A stretch of DNA of 41,250 nucleotides. Source: Nitrospirae bacterium CG2_30_70_394 (GTDB lineage: Bacteria > CG2-30-53-67 > CG2-30-70-394). A model generated the notes under the pieces. The model searched no databases. It saw only the letters and a program-made list of their open reading frames with translations, and was not told where the DNA came from. The stretch lies in the NCBI GenBank assembly GCA_001873295.1, contig MNYW01000061.1, positions 1-41,250 of the forward strand, read 5' to 3'. The position numbers and the translations under genes are program-made. This document shows positions 19,830 to 27,747 of this stretch, in pieces (position 1 is the stretch's first letter; the number at the start of each line of letters is the position of its first letter).

Positions 19830-20124
19830 GGCGGACCGGTAGGGCGGGGGGGCGCCGGGGGGCTACCCGCCGGCAGCGGGACGCTCGCCGCGATCTCGGA
19901 TGAGGGGTGAGGTGCCCGTCCTCTCCACGGGGGAGGGGGGCGCTGTTGCGGGTGGCGAGCAGCGTGGTGCCCCCCTTGGGAGGGGTGCGCAGCGTCCCCG
20001 GCGACGCCGACCTACAAATCAGCCATCCGCGGGACGCACCCCGCCCCGGGACGGCGGGCTCTGGGGCGGTGGTCCGGGGATTGCTGAGTACGGGTGAGTG
20101 ATCCACCCCGGAGCCTCGACCCCC

Positions 20125-20574
20125 ATGGACCTCCAGCCGAATCCTCCCCCCCCGCGACCGCGCGGCCGCGACCGCCGGCGCACCACCTGGCGCACCCTTG
20201 TGGGTGCCTTTCGCGGCCGGCGCAAGGGCGGCCGGCGTGGTGCGGATCCGCCCGCCTACCCGGACTACTTCAGTCCCATCCTCTTTGCCGCCATCGTCTT
20301 ACTCCTCTGCCTCAGCTTCGTGGACGCCTTCGCCACCCTCTACTGGGTCGATCAGGGGTGGGCCACCGAGGCGAACCCAGTGATGGCCGCGGTCCTGCCG
20401 TGGGGGGATCGTGCCTTCGTCGGATACAAGCTCGTCCTCACCACCGCCGGGGTCGCATTCTTGCTCTATTGCTCCCCCTTCTACCGTATCAATCTGATAC
20501 TCGCCTTCCTCGACCTCCTCTACCTCGGCCTTGCCGGCTACCACTTCCACATCTACCTGACGCATACATTGTGA
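20125..20574 (+). CDS. DUF5658 family small membrane protein
   Basis: The 149-aa protein has a Pro/Arg-rich cytoplasmic start of about 45 residues and then three hydrophobic helices (YFSPILFAAIVLLLCLSFVD, FVGYKLVLTTAGVAFLLY, INLILAFLDLLYLGLAGYHF). The signature of the family, DAFATLYWVDQGWATEANPVM, with Asp and the E-NP pair, is intact. No biochemical role is known. The ATG at 20125 has CGGAG 10 nt upstream; a GTG at 20098 is in frame and would add nine residues. Confidence 0.82.
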   Translation: MDLQPNPPPPRPRGRDRRRTTWRTLVGAFRGRRKGGRRGADPPAYPDYFSPILFAAIVLLLCLSFVDAFATLYWVDQGWATEANPVMAAVLPWGDRAFVGYKLVLTTAGVAFLLYCSPFYRINLILAFLDLLYLGLAGYHFHIYLTHTL

Positions 20575-20648
20575 GGCGGCTGGCGGGGCGGCACCGGCCG
20601 GGGGAAAAGTCCGCAGGCTCCTAAGGTAGCCATCCTTGAGAAGGCCGC

Positions 20649-20703
20649 GGGCGTGGGCGATAAGGGGAGCGCTTCCCCCTTGCCTGGTCGGGCAGGACGC
20701 CCC
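20649..20703 (+). promoter_or_regulatory. Structured 5' leader of the gene at 20708
   Basis: A closing helix GGGCGT (20649-20654) / ACGCCC (20697-20702) encloses an AAGGGG (20662-20667) / CCCCTT (20676-20681) hairpin and a small GCC/GGC hairpin (20682-20693). CTTTT and the ATG come straight after. The layout is that of a three-way RNA junction that could hide the start region. It matches no riboswitch class that I know. Confidence 0.35.
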
Positions 20704-20707
20704 TTTT

Positions 20708-21823
20708 ATGACGTGCCCACGGCTTACCCTTCTCACCTTGGTGCTGGTGCTTCTCACCACCGCTCCGGCGGTGGCGACGGAGTATCAGATCAACTTCCGT
20801 GACGGCACCTCCCTGCGCACCCACCGGGTGAGTCAGGTGGCGGGGGAGATTCGCTACGAGAAGTTTGGTGGCGAGGCGAGGGTGGCGGTGGGGGAGGTGG
20901 CCACCGTCTACGTCTTAGAGAAGGACGGTACGGTCACCTGGGTCATGGAGCCGCGCCAAGACGGCTCGCGGCCACCGGCGCCAGCGCCGCAACCGGTCGC
21001 CACCCCGCCCGTGAACGGTCCGGCGCCCCCGCCGGTGGCCGGTACGCCCGCGCCGCCGGTCCCCCCTGCGCCGGCGGTGAAGGCGGGTCCGCAACCCCCC
21101 GCCGTCCCGCCGGTGGCCGCGCCACCCGAGGCCGCGCAGCCTCCGCCAAGCGCCGCCACGGGTATCTCCGTGGCGCAACATGGCAGCCCCGCCGGTTCCG
21201 CGGGCGGGGCTCGCCCACCCATCACCGCCGGCGGTCCGCCCGCGGCGACCCCCGCGACCGTTGCCGCCACCGCCGAAACGCCGCCCCCCCCGCCGCCGGT
21301 CCCGCCCACCCCGCACGCCAAGGTGGTGGTCACCCCGAGTGAGCCCCTTGCCACCCGCCTCCTACGCTGGGGTGGGGCCCCGGTGGGGGTAGTCGTCGTT
21401 CTCGGCGTCGTCCTCCTCCTCTTCCGGCGCCACTTCCGCGCCGCCCAGAAGGGGGCGCCGGTGACCGCAGCGCCGGCGGGCGGTGAAGTGGAGATGGACT
21501 TCTCCGTTCCGTCGAAGGCGTGGGAGACCCTCACCAACGCCATGGAGGGACGCAACTTCGACGTCTACCGCCTCTGCTGGGTCCTCCACTTGAGCGACGA
21601 CGACCTGCAGCCCGCCTTCCAGAAGGGGCTGATCAACTGGAAGTACTACGACTACACGATCACCAAGGCGGAGCCCCATCCGAAGAACAAGGAGCGGTTC
21701 TACCTGCACATCAAGCGCTCCACCAAGTTCGACCGCGAGGACCTGGAGGAGCGGGTGAAGCGGCTGAGCCTGTTGCGCACCGACGGCGGCTGGAAGTTCG
21801 AAGAGGTGCCGTACGGCTTCTGA
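20708..21823 (+). CDS. Unrecognised membrane-anchored protein with Pro/Ala-rich linker
   Basis: The 371-aa product has four parts. First is a signal peptide (MTCPRLTLLTLVLVLLTTAP, cleavage near AVA). Next is a short beta-rich domain (YQINFRDGTSLRTHRVSQV, about 24-75) that recalls small periplasmic SH3-like segments. Then comes a Pro/Ala/Gly linker of about 120 residues, with one membrane helix at about 225-247 (VGVVVVLGVVLLLFRR). Last is a cytoplasmic C-terminal domain (about 260-371: WETLTNAMEGRNFDVYRLCW, HLSDDDLQPAFQKGL, ERFYLHIKRS, GGWKFEEVPYGF). The last domain has the size and ending of NTF2-like domains, but I cannot assign it. ATG 20708 is chosen because it begins the signal peptide. 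Confidence 0.7.
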   Translation: MTCPRLTLLTLVLVLLTTAPAVATEYQINFRDGTSLRTHRVSQVAGEIRYEKFGGEARVAVGEVATVYVLEKDGTVTWVMEPRQDGSRPPAPAPQPVATPPVNGPAPPPVAGTPAPPVPPAPAVKAGPQPPAVPPVAAPPEAAQPPPSAATGISVAQHGSPAGSAGGARPPITAGGPPAATPATVAATAETPPPPPPVPPTPHAKVVVTPSEPLATRLLRWGGAPVGVVVVLGVVLLLFRRHFRAAQKGAPVTAAPAGGEVEMDFSVPSKAWETLTNAMEGRNFDVYRLCWVLHLSDDDLQPAFQKGLINWKYYDYTITKAEPHPKNKERFYLHIKRSTKFDREDLEERVKRLSLLRTDGGWKFEEVPYGF

Positions 21824-22382
21824 CCCGGATGGCTCCCCGGGAATCGACGGCGCGGGCGCAACCGCGCACCGCCGCCCGCCAGCGCCCCGTCAGAGTTCTC
21901 GCCATTCGGCGAGTGGGCTGATCGCCTGTCGGACCTCGTTCCGATCGATGCGGACAAGGCGGATCGGGGCCTAACGCAGGCGGGTTCTTCGCGACCGAGT
22001 CCCCCGAGGCGCCGCGCACCGGTTCCCCGCCGGACTCGACCCCGCTTCTTTGCGGCACACGCTCGACACGGTCCGCCAGCTTGCCAACCCAGATTTTGCC
22101 CCGGGAATCTGCTGCGCGGGCGCGACGGCACGACGCGGCTGGCCGTCTCCTCGTCCAAGTTTTCGCCCTACGGCCATGGCCTCTACGCGCGGCTTCGCGG
22201 ACTGCCCACCGCTCCGCAGCGGGCCACGCAACCGCCGCCGATCCCCGCTGCGACCTGCGGGATCAGCGCCACCCCGAGCGACCCGCCGGCGGGCGAAGGG
22301 GCGCCGGCGCGCGGGTCGGACCGACCCCGTAGGGGTGGGATGCGGGGCGCGGCGAGGGTGCAAAACTGCGCGCCCCGCTCGC
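21824..22382. other. Long intergenic region upstream of the dcw cluster
   Basis: About 560 bp without a gene that I can support. CCCCGGGAATC occurs at 21835-21845 and 22099-22109, each followed by a GCGCGGGCGC motif, so the region may hold a diverged duplication. GCCTGTCGGAC at 21924-21934 has an inverted copy at 29319-29329, in the murF-mraY gap. No RNase P RNA or tRNA signature was found. Confidence 0.4.
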
Positions 22383-22411
22383 TTGACAGGGTGGGGGGCG
22401 ACGATTAGCTT
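22383..22411 (+). promoter_or_regulatory. Promoter of the dcw operon
   Basis: Perfect -35 TTGACA (22383-22388), 17-bp spacer, -10-like TAGCTT (22406-22411). Transcription would start near 22418, just before the MraZ-box repeats. Confidence 0.6.
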
Positions 22412-22420
22412 TCCGACCCA

Positions 22421-22450
22421 GTGGCGGGATGTGGGGAGCGGTGGGGAAGT
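22421..22450 (+). promoter_or_regulatory. MraZ operator: three 10-bp direct repeats
   Basis: GTGGCGGGAT, GTGGGGAGCG and GTGGGGAAGT stand directly end to end. MraZ is known to repress its own operon by binding TGGG-type boxes spaced at about 10 bp, one helical turn. A further in-phase copy, GTGGGGGGCG, lies at 22391-22400 inside the promoter spacer. Location just after the predicted start point and just before mraZ supports autorepression. Confidence 0.75.
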
Positions 22451-22464
22451 AGCCCTGAGATGAC

Positions 22465-22911
22465 GTGTACAGCGGAACCTACCATCAACGGCTCGATGCC
22501 AAGGGGCGGTTGGCCCTCCCCGCGCGGTTGCGTGAGGAGCTGGCCAGTGCCGGCCAGGGCCCTCTGGTGGTCACCGGCTGGGCACGCGCCATCTGGCTCT
22601 ACGGCCCCGAGGATTGGCGGCGGGTGGTTGACCAAGCCAGCCGAATGCCATCCCAGAACCGCTCGGTGGCTCGCTTCAACCGCTACTTTTTTGGCTATGC
22701 CACCGAGATTGAGCTCGACGGCCAGGGGCGGTTCCTTATCCCGCCATCCCTCCGCGACCTCGCCGGTCTGCAGAAAGAGGTGGTGGTTGCCGGTTCTTTC
22801 CGGCGCATCGAGCTGTGGGACCGCGAGCGCTGGGAAGAGGGGCTGCCTACCACCCAGGCGGAGTTCGACGGGATCGACGCCGAGCTCTCCGATTACAACC
22901 TTCCCCTGTGA
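22465..22911 (+). CDS. mraZ: Transcriptional regulator MraZ
   Basis: MraZ is the dcw repressor, a ring-forming DNA-binding protein with two AbrB-like folds. The 148-aa protein shows both: MYSGTYHQRLDAKGRLALPARLR (residues 1-23) and YATEIELDGQGRFLIPPSLR near 75-95, each with the DxKGR/DGQGR core. The start codon is GTG, with a GAG-type ribosome site nearby. It is the first gene of the operon, with rsmH 10 bp downstream, and its likely operator is directly upstream. Confidence 0.96.
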   Translation: MYSGTYHQRLDAKGRLALPARLREELASAGQGPLVVTGWARAIWLYGPEDWRRVVDQASRMPSQNRSVARFNRYFFGYATEIELDGQGRFLIPPSLRDLAGLQKEVVVAGSFRRIELWDRERWEEGLPTTQAEFDGIDAELSDYNLPL

Positions 22912-22921
22912 GGCGGTGGTC

Positions 22922-23866
22922 ATGGCCAGCCGCCACCTGCCGGTCCTTGTCGAGGCGGTGGTCCGCTGGCTCGCGCCGCAGCCCGGCGCCGCCCTGTTCG
23001 ACGGCACCCTTGGCGGTGGTGGCCACAGCCGCGCCCTGCTCATTGCCGCCGGTGGCCGCGGCCGGCTGCTGGCGGTGGACCGTGACCCGGCGGCATGGGA
23101 GCGCAGTGGGCTGGAGGACGCCTTCCCCGAGGCGGAGGTTCGATTCCTCCACACCCGCTTCGAGACCGCCCTGGCCGAGCTGGTGGCCGGTCGCCTTGGG
23201 GGGCGCCCCTTCGACGCTCTCCTCCTCGACCTCGGCCCCTCCTCCGACCAGCTCGATGACCCGCGTCGCGGCCTCTCCTTTCAGGTGGATGGGCCGCTCG
23301 ACATGCGCTTAGATCCCACCACCGGCGAGCCCGCCTCCGCCTGGCTTGACCGCCAGGACGAGGCGAGCCTCAGCCGGGTCCTGCGGGAGTTCGGCGAGAT
23401 CCCCGAAGCCCGCCGGCTGGCGCGGCGGATCCTCGCCGCCCGGCCGATTGTGACCACCACCGCCCTCGCCCGCCTCTGCCCAGCGCGGCGGCCGGGTCGG
23501 GGCGGCCGCCGCCACCATCCGGCGACCCTGGTCTTTCAGGCGATTCGCATCGCGGTGAACGGCGAGCTCGAGCGCCTTGCAGCGGCGGTGGACGACGGCG
23601 TGCGCTGCCTGGCGGTGGGCGGGCGGATCGCGGTGATCGCCTTCCACTCCCTGGAGGACCGGATCGTCAAGCAGGCGCTCCATCGCCTGGCCGCGCCATG
23701 TCTCTGCCCCCGTGACCTGCCGGCGTGCGCCTGTGGCCGCCGGCCGGTGGTCACCCTCCTCACCCGCCGGGGGGTGGTCGCCACGGAGGTGGAGCGTGAC
23801 GCCAACCCACGCGCCCGTTCGGCGCGCTTGCGGGTGGCGGAGCGTACCGCCAACCCGTTCGTCTGA
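22922..23866 (+). CDS. rsmH: 16S rRNA (cytosine1402-N4)-methyltransferase
   Basis: RsmH methylates N4 of C1402 in 16S rRNA with S-adenosylmethionine. The protein is 314 aa, the usual length. It shows HLPVLVEAVVRWL, the SAM loop FDGTLGGGGHSRALL, LLLDLGPSSDQLDDPRRGLSF with PLDMRLD, and the C-terminal VIAFHSLEDRIVKQAL and ERDANPRARSARLRVAER. GAGGCGG precedes the ATG by 5 nt. It is the second gene of the dcw cluster. Confidence 0.97.
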   Translation: MASRHLPVLVEAVVRWLAPQPGAALFDGTLGGGGHSRALLIAAGGRGRLLAVDRDPAAWERSGLEDAFPEAEVRFLHTRFETALAELVAGRLGGRPFDALLLDLGPSSDQLDDPRRGLSFQVDGPLDMRLDPTTGEPASAWLDRQDEASLSRVLREFGEIPEARRLARRILAARPIVTTTALARLCPARRPGRGGRRHHPATLVFQAIRIAVNGELERLAAAVDDGVRCLAVGGRIAVIAFHSLEDRIVKQALHRLAAPCLCPRDLPACACGRRPVVTLLTRRGVVATEVERDANPRARSARLRVAERTANPFV

Positions 23867-23896
23867 CCCCCGCACTCGTTTCAAGGATCCCCCCGA

Positions 23897-24286
23897 ATGG
23901 CACTCGCCATTCTTCAGACCAGGGCCGCCGCTCCCCACCGGCCGCCAAAGGTGACCCCCCGTCGTCCGCAACAGGTCGATATCACCTCGCGGCTGGCGCG
24001 TCGCAAGACCGTTCCGGTCAAGCTCGGCGCCCTTCCCCTCCTCGCCGTGGGCGCGGTGGCCCTGGTCTTCTTCTTCGCCATCTGGCAGAGCACCCAGATG
24101 GTCACCGCGGTCCAGACCATCGACGCGCTGGCGCACCAGCAAGTCGAGCTGGAGCGGCGCAACGACCAACTGCGCCTCAAGCTCGCCGCCCTCGCCTCCC
24201 TCGGCGAGGCGGAGCCGTGGGCGCGCAGCCGGGGGTTCCGCACCGTTGCCGAGGGCCAGGTGGTGCGCGTCCAGCCCCACCCCTAG
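23897..24286 (+). CDS. ftsL: Cell division protein FtsL
   Basis: The 129-aa bitopic protein has a basic cytoplasmic N-terminus of about 40 residues, one membrane helix (about 43-63, GALPLLAVGAVALVFFFAIW) and a periplasmic coiled coil (AVQTIDALAHQQVELERRND...LKLAAL). FtsL sequences are poorly conserved; the call rests on this architecture and on its place between rsmH and ftsI. AAGGA lies about 10 nt before the ATG. It should form the FtsQLB-type complex that activates FtsWI. Confidence 0.85.
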   Translation: MALAILQTRAAAPHRPPKVTPRRPQQVDITSRLARRKTVPVKLGALPLLAVGAVALVFFFAIWQSTQMVTAVQTIDALAHQQVELERRNDQLRLKLAALASLGEAEPWARSRGFRTVAEGQVVRVQPHP

Positions 24287-24442
24287 GTGAAGCGGCAGGG
24301 GATCATGGCGGCTATTCGAGGCGCCAACCCTTATGAAGCGAGTGGCTAGCAATCTCCGCCGCCGCCCCTTCCCACCCTGATCGCCCCCCACCCATCCCCC
24401 CTCGCCACCCCATCTCGTTGCCCATGCGTGGTGCCTTCTTCC

Positions 24443-26164
24443 ATGTCCCGCCTCCGCATCCTCTGCCTCGCGGTGATCATCAGCGCCCTCTTCGTGGGGG
24501 TTGGGGCCCGACTCGTCATCCTCCAGGTTGTCGAGCACGACAACCTCACGGCGCGCGCCCACCGGCAACAGGAGCGGGAGATCCACATCGACGCACCGCG
24601 CGGCCGCATCCTCGATCGCCACGGCGCGGTGCTGGCGGAGAGTGGCGAGGCGACCTCGGTCTACGCCGATCCCCATGAGGTGGGGGACAAGGCGGTCACC
24701 GCGCGCCGCCTCGCGTCGCTGCTCGGCAAGCCGGCGAGCGAGATTCTCGCCAACCTCGGGCGCCGCGGGAACTACGTGTGGCTGGCGCGCCGCCTGCCGG
24801 CGGAGGTGTACGACATGGTGGAGGCGCTCCACCTGCCGGGGATCAGCTGCATGCGCGAGCCGGGTCGCGACTATCCCCTCGGCGACCTCTTCCAATCGGT
24901 GGTCGGGCTGGTGGGGGTGGACGGCCAGCCGCTGGAGGGGTTGGAGATCACCTACGATGACCTCCTGCGCGGCGAGCCGGGTCGTTACCTGCGCCGCCAA
25001 GATGGCGGCCACCGGCCGGTCGAGATCCGCCTCTTGCAGGCGGCGCGCCCGGGCAACGACCTGCACCTCACGGTCGACGAGGTGGTCCAGCACATTGCCT
25101 TCACCGCCCTCGCGGAGGGGGTTGCGCACAATGCCGCGCGCGGCGGGGTGGCGCTCGTCCTGGACCCGCGCAATGGCGAGATCCTCGCCATGGTCGATGC
25201 GGGCACGCCCGGCATGGCGGTCAGCGATGTGGGGCGCAACTACCGTTCCGACGTGGTCTCCTGGGGCTATGAGCCTGGCTCCATCTTCAAGTCGGTGGTC
25301 GCCTCCGCCCTCCTCGAGGCGGGGCAGGTGTCGCCCGACACCCGGGTCTACGGGGAGGGCGGCAGCTACCGGGTCGCCAACCGAATTTTTCACGACGCCT
25401 CCGGTGACCACTTCGGCTGGCTCACCTGCACCGAGGTCCTGCAGCACTCGAGCAACATCGGGATGATCAAGCTCACCGCCAATTTTGACCCGGCGAGCCT
25501 CTACGACCGCCTGCACGCTTTTGGCATCGGCCAGCGCACCCACATCGACTATCCGGGGGAATCGCCGGGGTCGTTGCGGACGGTACGGCAGTGGTCGCAC
25601 GTCTCCCGCGCCTCCATCTCAATCGGCCAGGAGTTGGAGGTCACCGCCCTGCAGGTCGCCGCCTTCTACGGCGCGTTGGCCAATGGCGGGACCTGGTATG
25701 CGCCGCACTTGGCGCGCCACAACGCTGGCACGCCCGCACAGGTGGAGCGGTTGCGCGGCCGCAAGATTCTGTCGCGGAAGACCACCCGTACCCTGATCGA
25801 CATCCTCGAAGGGGTCGTCGGGGAGAACGGCACCGCCCCGAAGGCGGCGGTGGAGGGGTTTTCGGTGGCCGGCAAGACCGGCACGGCGCAGCAGTACGAC
25901 CCCCAACTGCACCACTATTCGCATACCCGCTTTGTCTCCTCGTTCGTCGGCATCGTGCCCGCCGAGCAGCCGCGCCTGGTGTGCATCGTCTCTTTGGATG
26001 GAGCGCGCGGCAAAGCCTACGGAGGCCAGGTGGCCGCCCCCATCTTCAAGGAGATCGCTACCCGCACCCTGCGCTATCTCGGGGTCCAGCCGGGCAACCC
26101 GCCGCGCATCCTGCAGGTGGCGGAGGCCCAGCCGGCGCCGCGCCTGGCGGCGCTCGCTCCCTGA
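24443..26164 (+). CDS. ftsI: Peptidoglycan D,D-transpeptidase FtsI (class B PBP)
   Basis: The septal transpeptidase. The 573-aa protein has one N-terminal membrane helix (ILCLAVIISALFVGVGARLV), the PBP dimerisation domain (APRGRILDRHGAVLAESG) and a complete transpeptidase domain: SxxK in YEPGSIFKSVV (more often STFK), SxN in QHSSNIGMIKL, and KTGTAQ. HTRFVSSFVGIVPAEQPRLV is also typical. The ATG at 24443 gives MSRLRILC; a GTG 15 bases earlier is in frame. There is no clear Shine-Dalgarno, and 156 bp without a gene separate it from ftsL, so it may have its own signals. No PASTA domain is present. Confidence 0.95.
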   Translation: MSRLRILCLAVIISALFVGVGARLVILQVVEHDNLTARAHRQQEREIHIDAPRGRILDRHGAVLAESGEATSVYADPHEVGDKAVTARRLASLLGKPASEILANLGRRGNYVWLARRLPAEVYDMVEALHLPGISCMREPGRDYPLGDLFQSVVGLVGVDGQPLEGLEITYDDLLRGEPGRYLRRQDGGHRPVEIRLLQAARPGNDLHLTVDEVVQHIAFTALAEGVAHNAARGGVALVLDPRNGEILAMVDAGTPGMAVSDVGRNYRSDVVSWGYEPGSIFKSVVASALLEAGQVSPDTRVYGEGGSYRVANRIFHDASGDHFGWLTCTEVLQHSSNIGMIKLTANFDPASLYDRLHAFGIGQRTHIDYPGESPGSLRTVRQWSHVSRASISIGQELEVTALQVAAFYGALANGGTWYAPHLARHNAGTPAQVERLRGRKILSRKTTRTLIDILEGVVGENGTAPKAAVEGFSVAGKTGTAQQYDPQLHHYSHTRFVSSFVGIVPAEQPRLVCIVSLDGARGKAYGGQVAAPIFKEIATRTLRYLGVQPGNPPRILQVAEAQPAPRLAALAP

Positions 26165-26277
26165 GAGGTGACCCCTCGGTCCGGCGTTCGCCCACCCCAT
26201 CCGGAAGCGGCATAATCACCCCTCCCCGCACCCCCTCTCCTCCCTTCCCAGCCACCACCCCGCACCCCGCGCGTCCC

Positions 26278-27747
26278 ATGCGCCTTGCCACCCTTTTTGC
26301 CGACCTCCCGGTCACCGTTGTGGGTGACGACTCCGTGGCGATCGAGCGGATCACCGAGGACTCGCGCCGCGCCGGTCCCGGGACCCTCTTCGTGGCCCGC
26401 CGCGGGCAGGTGGTGGACGGCCACGACTACCTCGACGACGCCCTTGCCCGCGGTGGGGCCGCAGTGCTCTGCCGGCGGCCGCCGCCCACCACCGGCCGCG
26501 CCACGGTGGTGGTGGCGGATGACCCGTACGCGGTGGCGGTGGCCGCCGCCCACCGCCTTGCCGGTGCGCCGTGCGCGCACCTCCAACTCACCGGCATCAC
26601 CGGCACCAACGGCAAGTCCACCACCGCCTTCCTGATCTGCCACCTCCTCGCCCAGAGGGGTCCGGACGCGGGGCTCATCGGCACCCTCGAGTACCGGGTC
26701 GGTCCCCACCGCCTCCCCGCCCCGCACACCACCCCCGACGGCCTGCGGGTGATCGAGCTCCTCGGCGCGATGCGCGCGGCGGGGTCGGACCACGCGGTGA
26801 TGGAGGTCTCCTCCCACGGTCTCGACCAGCAGCGGGTGGCCGGCTGTCGCTTCACCACCGTGGTGTTCACCAACCTCACCCAGGACCACCTCGACTACCA
26901 CCGCGACATGGAGTCGTACTTCGCCGCCAAGGGCCTCCTCTTCCGGCCGCCACTCGCCGTCGCCGGGACCGTGGCGGTGCTCAACAGTGACGACCCGTAC
27001 GGCCGCCGCCTTGCCGCGACGACCGCGGTGGGGGTCCTCACCTACGGCCTCGGGCCGGGCGCCGCGGTGCGCGCCACCGACCTCGACCTCCGCAGCGAGC
27101 ACAGCCGCTTCACCCTCCACCACGAGGGCCATGCGGTTCCGATCACCACCCGTTTACTCGGCGAGGTGAACGTCTACAACGTCCTTGCCGCCGCGGCGGT
27201 GGGGCTGCGTTACGGCTGGCCCTTGGCCGAGGTCGCCGCCGCCCTTGGCAGCGCCGCGCCGGTGCCCGGCCGGTACCAGCGCCTGGGCAGCGACCGGCCG
27301 GCGGTGGTGGTGGACTATGCCCACACCCCCGATGCCCTGGCGCGCGCGGTGGCCGATTGCCGCCGCCTCACCCGCGGCCGGCTGATCCTCGTCTTCGGCT
27401 GCGGTGGCGATCGCGACCGCGCCAAGCGGCCCCTGATGGGGGCGGCGGCCACCGGCGCCGAGCGGGTGATCCTTACCTCCGACAACCCGCGCAGCGAACC
27501 GCCGCGCCAGATCCTCGCCGAGATCGAGCCGGGGCTTGGCGACCACCCGTACACGGTGGAGGTGGACCGGGCCAGGGCGATCGCGGCCGCGATCGGCGAG
27601 GCGGCGGACGACGATTTGGTGCTGATCGCCGGCAAGGGCCACGAGGACTATCAGATCGTCGGCGCCGCGCGCCTGCCCTTCGACGACCGGGAGGTGGCGG
27701 CGGCGGCCCTGGCGCGGCGGGCGGTGGTGAGCGGGGTGGGGCGGTGA
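26278..27747 (+). CDS. murE: UDP-MurNAc-tripeptide synthetase MurE (meso-DAP type)
   Basis: MurE adds the third residue to the peptidoglycan stem peptide. The protein is 489 aa. It shows TEDSRRAGPGTLFVA, the ATP loop TGTNGKSTTAFL, EVSSHGLDQQRVAG, FTNLTQDHLDYHRDMESYF, and near the C-terminus SDNPRSEPP. The DNPR motif is the mark of enzymes that add meso-diaminopimelate, so the cell wall should be of the Gram-negative type. It begins 113 bp after ftsI and its stop overlaps murF by 4 bp. Confidence 0.97.
   Translation: MRLATLFADLPVTVVGDDSVAIERITEDSRRAGPGTLFVARRGQVVDGHDYLDDALARGGAAVLCRRPPPTTGRATVVVADDPYAVAVAAAHRLAGAPCAHLQLTGITGTNGKSTTAFLICHLLAQRGPDAGLIGTLEYRVGPHRLPAPHTTPDGLRVIELLGAMRAAGSDHAVMEVSSHGLDQQRVAGCRFTTVVFTNLTQDHLDYHRDMESYFAAKGLLFRPPLAVAGTVAVLNSDDPYGRRLAATTAVGVLTYGLGPGAAVRATDLDLRSEHSRFTLHHEGHAVPITTRLLGEVNVYNVLAAAAVGLRYGWPLAEVAAALGSAAPVPGRYQRLGSDRPAVVVDYAHTPDALARAVADCRRLTRGRLILVFGCGGDRDRAKRPLMGAAATGAERVILTSDNPRSEPPRQILAEIEPGLGDHPYTVEVDRARAIAAAIGEAADDDLVLIAGKGHEDYQIVGAARLPFDDREVAAAALARRAVVSGVGR

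Noticed and set aside
20620-20632. TCCTAAGGTAGC, identical to a conserved 23S rRNA segment
   Set aside because: The match ends after about 12 bases and no flanking 23S sequence is present; taken as chance.
20590-20707. Possible c-di-GMP riboswitch or RNase P RNA fragment (GGGGAAAAGTCCG)
   Set aside because: The conserved core elements of both RNA classes are missing and the space is too short for RNase P RNA.
23138-23154. GGAGGTTCGATTCCTCC, a sequence shaped like a tRNA T-arm
   Set aside because: It lies inside the rsmH coding region, encodes a conserved-looking stretch, and no D-arm, anticodon arm or acceptor stem can be built around it.
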